From the NCBI RefSeq assembly GCF_000720175.1, contig NZ_JOIX01000039.1, positions 1-64,000 on the forward strand: a stretch of 64,000 nucleotides of DNA, read 5' to 3'. Shown piece after piece: positions 7,623-15,610 of the stretch. The notes beneath the pieces were generated by a model. That model saw only the letters and a list, made by a program, of their open reading frames with translations. It was not told the DNA's origin and ran no database searches. Source of the stretch: Streptomyces sp. NRRL S-337. Lineage in GTDB: Bacteria > Actinomycetota > Actinomycetes > Streptomycetales > Streptomycetaceae. The first letter of the stretch is position 1; each line of letters opens with the position of its first letter. Position numbers and translations under genes: made by a program.

Positions 7623-7889
7623 CCGGGCGGGTACGCAGGCGGCGGCCCTCCGCCCTCCGTGGGCCGGCCCCCTGCGCCCACCCGCTCCGCCGCCGAAAAT
7701 CGGGCGGGCCCGTCCTGGGCGTACGGCGTCGACGCGGCCACCTACGCCGGCTCGCTCCTGCTCTCCGTGCGGCTGGCCCGTCGCCCGCCGCGCACGACGC
7801 TGGTACGACGCCCGAACCGACGAGCACGCCCGCCGTACACGGGGGCGGCGGGGCCCTCACCGTCCAGCGGCTCACACCTGGAGGACCGG
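7623..7889. other. Convergent intergenic region with a small hairpin
   Basis: 267 bp without a supportable gene between two convergent genes. GAGGAC-N6-GTCCTC at 7881-7898 overlaps the stop codon of the downstream minus-strand gene and could serve as a short terminator. Nothing else is recognised. Confidence 0.5.
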
Positions 7890-8123
7890 CTAGTCCTCTT
7901 CGCGGTCCCCGCCCTTGCCCATGTCGTGCCACTTGGGGTCGGTCTCCCACTCCAGGTTCCGCTCGCGGGCGGTCTCCATGGCGTGCGCGGCCTCCTCGCG
8001 GGTGTCGTAGGGGCCGAAGCGGTCGGCGGCGCGGCACTGGGGGCCTTCCTCGACCGTGCCGTGCTTGAGGCAGTAGAACCACTCGCCCGGCTTTCCGACC
8101 GTCCGCCTCTTGAAGAGCGCCAT
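7890..8123 (-). CDS. Small conserved protein, SPOR-like, next to map
   Basis: 77-aa protein: a short basic start ([21 protein letters not shown], abbreviated to its first 20 residues in homology terms), a [13 protein letters not shown] segment with two cysteines, then [23 protein letters not shown]. The FGPYxTxEEA pattern resembles the end of SPOR-type repeats. It lies head-to-head with the methionine aminopeptidase gene, and the promoters of both share the 66-bp gap. Small proteins of this type are common in Streptomyces; function unknown. Confidence 0.75.
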   Translation of the reverse strand: MALFKRRTVGKPGEWFYCLKHGTVEEGPQCRAADRFGPYDTREEAAHAMETARERNLEWETDPKWHDMGKGGDREED

Positions 8124-8189
8124 CGCCGCCTCCTGTGGGGTGCTCCGTGCCACCATCCTGCCCGACGGGCCGCGGATACACTCGCTGGC

Positions 8190-9047
8190 ATGTCTGGCCA
8201 GTCGCTTCTTGTCCCGGGGAAGATCTCCCCCACCCGCCCCGTCCCCGCCTCGATCCCGCGCCCCGAGTACGTCGGGAAGGACGCGCCCACGCCCTACACC
8301 GGGCCCGAGGTGCAGGACGCCGAAACGATCGAGCGGATGCGGATCGCCGGCCGGATCGCCGCCCAGGCGATGGCGGAGGCCGCCAAGCACATCCAGCCCG
8401 GCGTGACGACCGACGAACTCGACCGGGTGGCCCACGAGTTCATGTGCGACCACGGTGCCTACCCGTCCACGCTCGGCTACCGCGGTTTCCCCAAGTCGCT
8501 GTGCTCCTCGCTCAACGAGGTCATCTGCCACGGCATCCCGGACTCCACCGTCCTCAAGGACGGCGACATCGTGAACCTGGACGTGACCGCGTACATCCAC
8601 GGTGTGCACGGCGACAACAACGCCACGTACCTGTGCGGTGAGGTGGACGAGGAGTCCCGGCTGCTGGTCGAGCGCACGCAGGAGGCGCTCAACCGGGCGA
8701 TCAAGGCGGTCAAGCCGGGCCGTCAGATCAACATCATCGGCCGGGTCATCGAGTCCTACGCCAAGCGCTTCGGCTACGGCGTGGTCCGTGACTTCACCGG
8801 TCACGGCATCAACTCGTCGTTCCACTCCGGTCTGATCGTTCCGCACTACGACAGCCCGCACCACACCACCGACATCAAGCCCGGCATGACGTTCACCATC
8901 GAGCCGATGCTGACGCTGGGCACGCACGAGTACGACATGTGGTCGGACGGCTGGACCGTGGTCACCAAGGACCGCAAGCGGACCGCGCAGTTCGAGCACA
9001 CCCTGGTGGTCACGGAGACCGGCGCGGAGATCCTGACCCTGCCCTGA
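8190..9047 (+). CDS. map: Type I methionine aminopeptidase
   Basis: 285-aa cytosolic metalloprotease that removes the initiator Met from nascent proteins. The N-terminal extension (about 1-40, [19 protein letters not shown]) is that of actinobacterial type 1c enzymes with a ribosome-docking linker. The metal ligands are visible: Asp in [10 protein letters not shown], Asp in HGDNNATY, His in [10 protein letters not shown], Glu in TIEPML and Glu in QFEHT; the substrate His lies in ICHGIPD. ATG 8190 follows from homology to the family N-terminus. Streptomyces usually has more than one map gene, so this may not be the essential copy. Confidence 0.93.
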   Translation: MSGQSLLVPGKISPTRPVPASIPRPEYVGKDAPTPYTGPEVQDAETIERMRIAGRIAAQAMAEAAKHIQPGVTTDELDRVAHEFMCDHGAYPSTLGYRGFPKSLCSSLNEVICHGIPDSTVLKDGDIVNLDVTAYIHGVHGDNNATYLCGEVDEESRLLVERTQEALNRAIKAVKPGRQINIIGRVIESYAKRFGYGVVRDFTGHGINSSFHSGLIVPHYDSPHHTTDIKPGMTFTIEPMLTLGTHEYDMWSDGWTVVTKDRKRTAQFEHTLVVTETGAEILTLP

Positions 9048-9118
9048 GCGCGGGTGCGTGGGCGGGGCGGCCCCGGCCTGTGGCCGCCTCGCGCCCGGGG
9101 CACGGGCCTGGCAGAATT

Positions 9119-9177
9119 TTTACCGACAGCACGTCGGAAACGCCCCTACACTGATTTACCGACACCGAGTCGGTAAA
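9119..9177. promoter_or_regulatory. Tandem TTTACCGAC dyads in the heme oxygenase promoter
   Basis: Two inverted repeats, TTTACCGAC-agcac-GTCGGaaA (9119-9140) and TTTACCGAC-accga-GTCGGTAAA (9155-9177, perfect), have centres 36 bp apart. TACACT at 9147-9152 lies between them and could be a -10 element, so a bound dimer at either site would cover the promoter. The 9-5-9 layout is typical of TetR-type operators. No regulator gene is adjacent. Confidence 0.75.
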
Positions 9178-9217
9178 GCTGCCGGCCGTTCGCGCCCCTC
9201 GGCCCCGGAGGTCCGTC

Positions 9218-9916
9218 ATGGAACCGTCCAGCCCGGCCCCGCACCCCTCGCCCGTCGCACCCGCTCCGTCCACCCCGTTCTCGACGGTGATCCGGACCGC
9301 GTCCCACGCGCAGCACACCGAGGCCGAGAACTCCTCGTTCATGAGCGACCTCCTCGGCGGCAGGCTCGGCGTCACGGCGTACCGGCGCTACACCGAGCAG
9401 CTGTGGTTCGTCTACCGCGCCCTGGAGGACGCCACCGCGGTGCTCGCCGGCGACCCGGTGGCGGGCCCGTTCCTCCGTCCCGAGCTGGCCCGCACCCCCG
9501 AGCTGGAACGCGACCTCGCCCACCTCGGCGGCCCGTCCTGGCGCACGGGCCTGCGGCCGCTGCCGGCCACCGCCGCCTACGCCGCCCGCGTCACGGAATG
9601 CGCCCGCACCTGGCCGGCCGGCTATGTGGCGCACCACTACACCCGCTACCTCGGCGACCTCTCCGGCGGCCAGATCATCCGCGGCACCGCCGAGAAGACC
9701 TGGGGCTTCGCGCGCAAGGGCGACGGCGTCCGCTTCTACGTCTTCGAGGGCATCGCCAACCCCGCCGCCTTCAAGCGCAGTTACCGCGCCCTGCTGGACG
9801 CCCTGCCGGTGGACGAGGTCGAAAAGCAGCGTGTGATCGAGGAATGCCGCCGGGCCTTCCGTCTGAACAGCGCGGTCTTCCACGCACTGGGCGAGGAGTT
9901 CCCGCTCAGCGCGTAG
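9218..9916 (+). CDS. Biliverdin-producing heme oxygenase
   Basis: 232-aa all-alpha enzyme that opens heme to biliverdin, Fe2+ and CO, and so yields iron from heme. The proximal region reads TASHAQHTEAENSSFM (His at about residue 27-30). The distal helix has the family signature YLGDLSGGQIIRG (about 145-157), and the C-terminal region has FYVFEGI. A Pro/Ala-rich 20-residue N-terminus precedes the fold. It is transcribed alone behind a double operator and lies 0.8 kb from the iron-box controlled genes, which suggests an iron/heme stress island. Length and motifs match HmuO-type enzymes, so the call is secure. Confidence 0.93.
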   Translation: MEPSSPAPHPSPVAPAPSTPFSTVIRTASHAQHTEAENSSFMSDLLGGRLGVTAYRRYTEQLWFVYRALEDATAVLAGDPVAGPFLRPELARTPELERDLAHLGGPSWRTGLRPLPATAAYAARVTECARTWPAGYVAHHYTRYLGDLSGGQIIRGTAEKTWGFARKGDGVRFYVFEGIANPAAFKRSYRALLDALPVDEVEKQRVIEECRRAFRLNSAVFHALGEEFPLSA

Positions 9917-9926
9917 GAAGAGCAAC

Positions 9927-9962
9927 GCCCGGGCGGCGGCGCGCCGTTACGCCGCCGGGCGC
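9927..9962. terminator. Bidirectional hairpin between convergent genes
   Basis: CGCCCGGGCGGCG (9927-9939) pairs with CGCCGCCGGGCG (9951-9962) in the 30-bp gap and the end of the PhzF-like gene. The position between two stop codons suits a shared terminator. Confidence 0.6.
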
Positions 9963-10612
9963 CGCACCCGGCCGCCGACGGCGAGGGTGCCGTCGGGGTG
10001 GACCCGGGTGAAGATCTGCGACGCCGCTCCCTGATGGATCGTCAAGGGGCGGGCCAGTTGGTGGGTGAGGAGCATGGCGGCGGCGCCGGTGGCCTCGTCC
10101 TCGGCGATGTTGTCGCCGCGGCGCGGGAAGCCGCGGGCGCGGACCACACCGGCGGGTTCGTCCTGCCAGGCCCAGGCGTAGAGCCAGCCCTCCCCCGGCG
10201 GCGGGGCGGGCAGGGCGTCGACCTCGGCGACCGAGGCGAGGCGTTCGGTGCGGCGCGGCGGCACCCATTCCGGGCGGCCGCGGACCCAGGTGAGGTCGTC
10301 CTCGAAGCTCACCGTGACCTCGCCGGCCGGCGGGCGGAGGGTGCGCGGCGGCCGGCCCTGTTCGCGCAGGAGCCAGGCCAGGCCGACGAGCGGATGCCCG
10401 GCGAACGGGAGCCGGACGCTCGGGGTGTGGATGTCGACGGCGCCCCGGTCAGGGTCGTCGAGGAACACGGTTTCGCTGAAGCCGAGCCGGGCGGCGAGGG
10501 CGGCGCGTTCGACGGGACCGGGGAGCGCCGCCCCGTCCCGCACCACCGCCAGTTCATTGCCCCCGGCGCCGTCCGGTCCGCAGAACACCCGGAGTACCTC
10601 GTGTGCGGTCAT
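9947..10612 (-). CDS. PhzF-family isomerase/epimerase-like protein
   Basis: 221-aa protein of the PhzF/diaminopimelate-epimerase fold. Family marks are GGNELAVV, LGFSETVFLDD (with the catalytic Glu), the oxyanion loop PFAGHPLVGLAWLL and DEATGAAAMLL in the second half. It is shorter than typical PhzF proteins (about 260-300 aa), with less sequence between the halves. The upstream region contains a strong iron box (10745-10763) and possibly a 54-codon leader frame overlapping its start. Substrate unknown; PhzF itself works in phenazine synthesis, but most family members are uncharacterised, and no phenazine genes are seen here. Confidence 0.8.
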   Translation of the reverse strand: MTAHEVLRVFCGPDGAGGNELAVVRDGAALPGPVERAALAARLGFSETVFLDDPDRGAVDIHTPSVRLPFAGHPLVGLAWLLREQGRPPRTLRPPAGEVTVSFEDDLTWVRGRPEWVPPRRTERLASVAEVDALPAPPPGEGWLYAWAWQDEPAGVVRARGFPRRGDNIAEDEATGAAAMLLTHQLARPLTIHQGAASQIFTRVHPDGTLAVGGRVRRPAA

Positions 10613-10718
10613 CGGGACATTGAACCGCGGGGCCGGGCGAGACCGCGCGGACCAGGGTCCGGCGCAGTCCGGCGCAGAGCACGCGGGCGCGGGTCACGGT
10701 CGGCGGGAACGGCGTCAT
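10554..10718 (-). CDS. Possible 54-aa upstream ORF overlapping phzF-like start
   Basis: An ATG at 10718 with a G-rich ribosome site (CGGGGGTG) opens a 54-codon frame that begins MTPFPPTVTRARVLCAGLRR and ends 57 nt inside the PhzF-like gene in another frame. It lies 27 bp downstream of the iron box on the minus strand, so it would be the first frame of that transcript. Coding bias is weak and no family is recognised; it may be a regulatory leader or not translated. Confidence 0.35.
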   Translation of the reverse strand: MTPFPPTVTRARVLCAGLRRTLVRAVSPGPAVQCPDDRTRGTPGVLRTGRRRGQ

Positions 10719-10744
10719 GGAGCACCCCCGGAGAAAACGACTTC

Positions 10745-10763
10745 TTAGGTAAGGCTAACCTAA
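10745..10763. promoter_or_regulatory. Iron box (DtxR/IdeR/DmdR-type operator)
   Basis: TTAGGTAAGGCTAACCTAA differs at a single position from the symmetric DtxR/IdeR consensus TTAGGTTAGGCTAACCTAA. It is upstream of the minus-strand PhzF-like gene and about 290 bp before efeO. Fe2+-loaded DmdR/DtxR is expected to repress from it. Confidence 0.88.
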
Positions 10764-10944
10764 TTAGCGCGAGGCAGGATCTTCGCCCCACGGGCGACGA
10801 GGGACGAAAAACCCCGGTCACAGGCCGTCTCGACAGTGGGCCCTTACCTTGACCGGCGCATGACCGTTCCGTGATGTGTGGCGGGCCAATCCGTGATGGG
10901 GCCGTTGCGTATGAGAGCGGGATCACTGGACAGGGCGGGCAGAA

Positions 10945-10963
10945 ATAGGTAAGCCTCAGATAA
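10945..10963. promoter_or_regulatory. Second, weaker iron box upstream of efeO
   Basis: ATAGGTAAGCCTCAGATAA keeps the left half of the DtxR/IdeR consensus (TAGGTAAGCCT) and part of the right half. TTAGGGCCGCCTTAG follows 2 bp later (10965-10979) and may be an overlapping site. It is 86 bp upstream of the efeO start, on an operon for iron uptake. Confidence 0.65.
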
Positions 10964-11048
10964 GTTAGGGCCGCCTTAGTGGTGGCTCCGGCCATTGTTT
11001 ACCGTTCCTGTGCACAGTTTCTTCGTCCTAGCCCGCTTGGAGCCCCGT

Positions 11049-12200
11049 ATGCGAGCCCTTCGCTCCTCCGCCGTCGCCGCCCTCGCCGCGGCCACGGCCG
11101 TCACCGCCGTCGCCGGCTGCGCCGCGAAGAACGACGGCAAGGGAGGCGGCAAGGGCGCAGTCAAGGTGACCGCGACCGACTCCAGCTGCGAGCTGTCGAC
11201 CAAGGAGTTCCCGGCCGGGCACGTGCAGTTCTCGGTGGAGAACAAGGGCTCCAAGGTCACCGAGGTGTACGTCTACGCCCCGGGCGACCGGATCGTGACC
11301 GAGCGGGAGAACATCGGCCCCGGCACCAACGCCGAGATCACCGCGGAGATCAAGGCCGGTTCGTACGAAATAGCCTGCAAGCCGGGCATGAAGGGCAAGG
11401 GCATCCGGCAGAAGGTGACGGTCAGCGGCAAGGGGACGGCCGCCAAGCGCGACCCCAAGCTGGACGCCGCGGTCGCCGCGTACCGCGAGTACGTGCAGGA
11501 GCAGGCCGACCAGACGCTGCCGAAGGCCCAGAAGTTCGCCGACGCCGTCAAGGCCGGCGACCTGGAGGCCGCGAAGAAGGCCTATGCGCTGTCCCGGATC
11601 GGCTGGGAGCGCACCGAGCCGGTCGCCGAGTCGTTCGGCGACATCGACCCCAAGGTCGACGTGCGGGCCGACGGCCTCACCGGCGGCCAGAAGTGGACCG
11701 GCTGGCACAAGCTGGAGAAGTCCCTGTGGGAGGAGAAGAAGATCTCCGGGGACGACAAGAAGCTGGCCGACCAGCTGATCACCGACCTCAAGGACTGGCA
11801 GAAGCGGGTCGGCAAGGCCGAGATCACCCCGACCAGCATGGCCAACGGCGCCAAGGAACTGCTCGACGAGGTCGCCACCGGCAAGGTCACCGGTGAGGAA
11901 GAGCGCTACAGCCACACCGACCTGGTCGACTTCCAGGGCAACGTCGAGGGCGCCGAGAAGGCGTACCAGCTGCTCAAGCCGGTCGTCGCCAAGCACGAGC
12001 CGGCGCTGGCCAAGGAGCTGGACAAGCAGTTCGCGGCGATCCGCGCGCTGCTCGACGACCACCGTGACGACAAGTCCACCGACGGGTTCGTCTCGTACGA
12101 CACCGTCGGCAAGGGCGACCGCAAGAAGCTCTCGGACGGCGTCAACGCGCTGGCCGAGCCGCTGTCGAAGCTGGCCGCAGCCGTGGCCACCGCCAAGTAG
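11049..12200 (+). CDS. efeO: Iron uptake lipoprotein EfeO
   Basis: 383-aa exported component of the EfeUOB elemental/ferrous iron importer. The signal peptide MRALRSSAVAALAAATAVTA ends in the lipobox VAGC (Cys at about 23). A cupredoxin-like domain follows (about 40-135: AGHVQFSVENKGSKVTEVYV, KAGSYEIACKPGM), then the imelysin/M75 domain (about 145-380) with the metal-binding HxxE in GWHKLEKSLWE. ATG 11049 is chosen because the signal peptide starts there. Two iron boxes lie upstream and efeB and efeU follow in the same direction, so it heads an iron-repressed operon. Confidence 0.93.
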   Translation: MRALRSSAVAALAAATAVTAVAGCAAKNDGKGGGKGAVKVTATDSSCELSTKEFPAGHVQFSVENKGSKVTEVYVYAPGDRIVTERENIGPGTNAEITAEIKAGSYEIACKPGMKGKGIRQKVTVSGKGTAAKRDPKLDAAVAAYREYVQEQADQTLPKAQKFADAVKAGDLEAAKKAYALSRIGWERTEPVAESFGDIDPKVDVRADGLTGGQKWTGWHKLEKSLWEEKKISGDDKKLADQLITDLKDWQKRVGKAEITPTSMANGAKELLDEVATGKVTGEEERYSHTDLVDFQGNVEGAEKAYQLLKPVVAKHEPALAKELDKQFAAIRALLDDHRDDKSTDGFVSYDTVGKGDRKKLSDGVNALAEPLSKLAAAVATAK

Positions 12201-12225
12201 TCCGCCGCCGGGGCAGGGGATCAGG

Positions 12226-13572
12226 ATGACGCAGCACGAGGACGGTATGGCAGACAAGACGGACGAGGCGACCGACGCGGCCGCCGGGGCCCCCGCGGAC
12301 GGGCAGGCCGCCGGCGGGCGGGCGCCGTCCCGGCGTTCGCTGCTCGGCTGGGGCGGTGCGGGGCTGGCGCTCGGCGCGGTGGCGGCCGGCGGTACGGCCG
12401 CGGCGCTGCGGGCCGGCAACGACGTCCAGCCGGCCGGCGCGGACGCCACCGCGGGAGCCGCGGTGGCCTTCCACGGCCCGCACCAGGCCGGTATCGCCAC
12501 CGCCGTCCAGGACCGGCTGCACTTCGCCGCGTTCGACGTCACCACCGACGACCGGGACGAGCTGATCGCCCTGCTCAAGGAGTGGACGAAGGCCGCCGCG
12601 CGGATGACGGCCGGTGACGCGGTCGGTGACGGCGCGGTCGGCGGGCTGGCGGAGGCGCCGCCGGACGACACCGGTGAGGCGCTCGGTCTGCCGCCGTCCC
12701 GGCTCACCCTCACCTTCGGCATCGGCCCGACGCTGTTCGAGAAGGACGGCAAGGACCGGTTCGGCATCAAGGACCGGCGGCCCGCGGCGCTGATCGATCT
12801 GCCGCAGTTCCCCGGTGACAACCTCGACAAGTCCCGCAGCGGCGGCGACCTGTGCGTCCAGGCGTGCGCGGACGACCCGCAGGTGGCCGTGCACGCCATC
12901 CGCAACCTCGCCCGGATCGGCTTCGGCAAGATAGCCATCCGCTGGTCGCAGCTCGGCTTCGGCAAGACGTCCTCGACCACGCCGGACGCCCAGACGCCGC
13001 GCAACATGATGGGCTTCAAGGACGGCACCCGGAACATCGCGGGCACCGACACCGCCGCGCTGGACAAGCACGTGTGGGTCGGCGACGGGGACGAGAAGGG
13101 CAAGGCCGGCTGGATGGCGGGCGGTTCGTACCTCGTCGCGCGCCGCATACGGATGCACATCGAGACCTGGGACCGCACCTCGCTCAAGGAGCAGGAGGAC
13201 ATCTTCGGCCGCGACAAGGGCGAGGGCGCCCCGGTCGGCCGGAAGAACGAGCGCGACGAGCCGCACCTGAAGTCGATGCTGCCGACCGCGCACGTCCGGC
13301 TCGCACACCCCGAGTCCAACGGCGGTATCCGCATCCTGCGCCGCGGCTACTCCTTCACCGACGGCACGGACGGACTGGGCCGGCTGGACGCCGGGCTGTT
13401 CTTCCTCGCCTACCAGCGCGACGTACGGCACGGTTTCGTGCCGCTGCAGCAGAAGCTGTCGCAGAACGACGCGCTCAACGAGTACATCCAGCACGTGGGT
13501 TCCGCGGTCTTCGCGGTCCCGCCGGGCGTCCGGAAGGCGGGCGACTGGTGGGGCCGGGGGCTGTTCGCCTGA
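12226..13572 (+). CDS. efeB: Deferrochelatase/DyP-type peroxidase EfeB (Tat-exported)
   Basis: 448-aa heme peroxidase of the DyP family. The Tat signal is visible as SRRSLLGWGGAGLALGAVAA (about residues 36-55). Heme-site motifs follow: GFKDGTRN (the GxxDG distal Asp motif, about 265) and PTAHVRLAHP with the proximal His (about 353). The C-terminal GLFFLAYQRDVRHGFVPLQ is typical. It sits 25 nt after efeO with GGGGAT/AGG upstream of ATG 12226; an alternative ATG at 12247 would also keep the Tat motif. In the EfeUOB system it oxidises Fe2+ for passage through EfeU, or extracts iron from heme; which applies here is not visible. Confidence 0.92.
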   Translation: MTQHEDGMADKTDEATDAAAGAPADGQAAGGRAPSRRSLLGWGGAGLALGAVAAGGTAAALRAGNDVQPAGADATAGAAVAFHGPHQAGIATAVQDRLHFAAFDVTTDDRDELIALLKEWTKAAARMTAGDAVGDGAVGGLAEAPPDDTGEALGLPPSRLTLTFGIGPTLFEKDGKDRFGIKDRRPAALIDLPQFPGDNLDKSRSGGDLCVQACADDPQVAVHAIRNLARIGFGKIAIRWSQLGFGKTSSTTPDAQTPRNMMGFKDGTRNIAGTDTAALDKHVWVGDGDEKGKAGWMAGGSYLVARRIRMHIETWDRTSLKEQEDIFGRDKGEGAPVGRKNERDEPHLKSMLPTAHVRLAHPESNGGIRILRRGYSFTDGTDGLGRLDAGLFFLAYQRDVRHGFVPLQQKLSQNDALNEYIQHVGSAVFAVPPGVRKAGDWWGRGLFA

Positions 13573-13639
13573 CACCGCCGCCACCGAAGAGATCGCCGTC
13601 CAAAACGGGCGGCCGCATGAAGGAAGGGAAGGGACCGGC

Positions 13640-14632
13640 GTGTTCGGCAATTACCTGATCGGACTGCGCGAGGGGCTGGAGGCCAGCCTCGTCGTGTGCA
13701 TCCTCATCGCCTACCTGGTCAAGACCGGCCGGCGGGAGGCGCTGCGCCCGGTCTGGCTCGGCATCTCGCTCGCAGTGGTGCTGTCGTTCGCGTTCGGGGC
13801 GGCGCTGCAGTTCGGCTCGGAGACGCTGACGTTCAAGGCGCAGGAGGCGCTCGGCGGTTCGCTGTCGATCATCGCGGTGGGCCTGGTGACGTGGATGGTC
13901 TTCTGGATGCGGCGCACCGCGCGGCACCTGAAGAAGGAACTGCACGGCAAGCTGGACGCGGCGCTGCAGATGGGGACCGTGGCCCTGGTGGTCACCGCGT
14001 TCCTGTCGGTGGGCCGCGAGGGCCTGGAGACCGCGCTGTTCATCTGGACCGCCGCGCAGTCCGCCAACGACGGCGTACGGCCGCTGGTCGGGGCGCTGCT
14101 GGGGCTGGCGACCGCGGTGGTGCTGGGCTGGCTGTTCTACCGCGGTGCGGTGCGGATCAACCTCGCGAAGTTCTTCACCTGGACCGGCGGGATGCTGGTC
14201 GTGGTCGCGGCGGGCGTGCTGGCGTACGGCTTCCACGACCTGCAGGAGGCGGCCGTGCTGCCCGGGCTGGGCTCGCAGGCGTTCGACATCAGCGCGCAGA
14301 TCCCGGCCGACAGCTGGTACGGCACCCTGCTGAAGGGCGTCTTCAACTTCCAGCCGGACCCGACCGTCCTCCAGGTCACGGTGTGGGCTCTCTATCTGAT
14401 CCCCACGCTCGGCCTCTTCCTGGCCCCCGGTAGGGTGGCGCCGAATCGTGCCACCCCGGCGGCCACCCGGCCCGCCCCGGTCGCCCCGAAGGAGCCCGAG
14501 CCCCATGACACGCAGGTCGCCGTTCCGGGTGCCCGCAACAGTGACGTCGGCAGCGACGGCGCTGGTGATACTGAGCGGCTGCATGACGGTGCACGGCGAG
14601 CGGGAGATGCTGCCGGCGGTGACGAAGGCTGA
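13640..14632 (+). CDS. efeU: Iron permease EfeU (FTR1 family), with odd C-terminal extension
   Basis: 330-aa integral membrane iron permease. Two REGLE motifs carry the iron-binding glutamates, in LREGLEASLVVC (about 9-20) and SVGREGLETALFI (about 122-134), and about seven membrane helices are visible up to YLIPTLGLFLAPG (about 255). A GTG start at 13640 lies 67 nt after efeB. After the last helix a ~70-residue Pro/Ala/Gly/Asp-rich tail follows, whose last 43 codons overlap the start of the downstream lipoprotein gene by 128 bp. Such a large overlap is unusual and suggests a lost original stop or a frameshift. The channel part is intact. Confidence 0.9.
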   Translation: MFGNYLIGLREGLEASLVVCILIAYLVKTGRREALRPVWLGISLAVVLSFAFGAALQFGSETLTFKAQEALGGSLSIIAVGLVTWMVFWMRRTARHLKKELHGKLDAALQMGTVALVVTAFLSVGREGLETALFIWTAAQSANDGVRPLVGALLGLATAVVLGWLFYRGAVRINLAKFFTWTGGMLVVVAAGVLAYGFHDLQEAAVLPGLGSQAFDISAQIPADSWYGTLLKGVFNFQPDPTVLQVTVWALYLIPTLGLFLAPGRVAPNRATPAATRPAPVAPKEPEPHDTQVAVPGARNSDVGSDGAGDTERLHDGARRAGDAAGGDEG

Positions 14633-15494
14633 CGGCGCCAAGGCGCTGCAGCGCTTCGCGGCCGGCTTCAACAAGGCCAAGCGGCAGCTCGATCCGGAGC
14701 TCAACCCCTCGTTCGAGGGCGGCGCACTGCTCGCCCTCGACCAGGCGGGGATAAAGGCGGCGCACGCGCTGAAGCCGCAGGGCGACCCGGCCTACCCCGC
14801 CCTGGCGTTCAAGGACGCGCACTTCACGATCCCCAAGCAGGTGGGCTGGCCGAAGTACTTCATCGCCGACGCGGCCAGCAACCGCAAGGCGGCCGACGGT
14901 TCGTACAGCCGCTGGTTCCTGGTCTTCAGCCGCAACGGCATCAAGGAGAAGTGGCGGGCGGTCTACCTGGCGGAGTTCGCCGGCAACAAGGCGCCGGAGC
15001 TGAAGACTGACCAGGACGGCTTCGCCGAGGCGGTGCCGGCCGGTGCGAAGTCCGGGCTGACGGTCGATCCGGGCAAGCTGAGCCGGACGTACGCCGACTA
15101 CCTCAACACCGGCAAGGGCAGCACCTTCGCGTCCGGCCCGAACACCGACGGCTGGCGGGCCCGCCGTGCGCGGGACACCAACCAGCCGGGCGCCCGCATC
15201 CTGTGGGAGGACACCGCCGCCGATTACCCGCCGGTGGCGCTGCGGACCACGGACGGCGGCGCGCTGGTGTTCTTCTCGACCTTCTACCACCAGCAGAAGA
15301 CGGTCTCCACGGGGTCGGTGATCACAGTGCCGGCCCAGTTGCAGGGCCTGATGGACGGGCCGACGAAGAAGACCAACCGGATGGCCTTCACCACCGTCTC
15401 CGCGCAGGCGGTGACGGTGCCGGCGAAGGGCTCCGGGGGCAAGGTCACGGTGCTGAACCGGCGCGAGGCCAAGACGTCGGTCAAGCCGCTGTAG
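14505..15494 (+). CDS. Putative lipoprotein of unknown function
   Basis: 329-aa secreted protein. The N-terminus MTRRSPFRVPATVTSAATAL followed by VILSGC is a lipoprotein signal with lipidated Cys at about residue 26. No enzyme motif is seen; the mature part is hydrophilic, with strands such as SRWFLVFSRNGIKEKWRAVY and GGALVFFSTFYHQQKTV that resemble a two-domain NTF2-like/cystatin-like fold. ATG 14505 with AAGGAG upstream is well supported. A TAGGGT-like -10 element (14431-14436) may give it its own promoter inside efeU. Position after efeU suggests but does not prove a role at the cell surface in iron uptake. Confidence 0.75.
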   Translation: MTRRSPFRVPATVTSAATALVILSGCMTVHGEREMLPAVTKADGAKALQRFAAGFNKAKRQLDPELNPSFEGGALLALDQAGIKAAHALKPQGDPAYPALAFKDAHFTIPKQVGWPKYFIADAASNRKAADGSYSRWFLVFSRNGIKEKWRAVYLAEFAGNKAPELKTDQDGFAEAVPAGAKSGLTVDPGKLSRTYADYLNTGKGSTFASGPNTDGWRARRARDTNQPGARILWEDTAADYPPVALRTTDGGALVFFSTFYHQQKTVSTGSVITVPAQLQGLMDGPTKKTNRMAFTTVSAQAVTVPAKGSGGKVTVLNRREAKTSVKPL

Positions 15495-15531
15495 GCCGGC
15501 CGGGATCCGGACGACGGATCCGCCGCACGGA

Positions 15532-15578
15532 TACGGACAAGGGGCCGCCGGGGTGTTTCCGGCGGCCCCTTGTCCGTA
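15532..15578. terminator. Strong bidirectional terminator
   Basis: A 20-bp perfect stem (15532-15551 and 15559-15578, outer TACGGACAAGG, inner GGCCGCCGG) with a 7-nt loop GGTGTTT lies between two convergent stop codons. CCTTGTCC in the arm provides U/A-containing sequence on both strands. Confidence 0.88.
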
Positions 15579-15610
15579 CGGCGGGGGTCGTGAAGGAGGA
15601 GGCGCGGCGG

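Noticed and set aside
11028..13334. 768-codon minus-strand frame opposite efeO/efeB
   Set aside because: Antisense to two recognised genes with strong family motifs.
15532..15578. 20-bp hairpin considered as a repeat or operator
   Set aside because: Its place between two convergent stop codons is explained by a bidirectional terminator.
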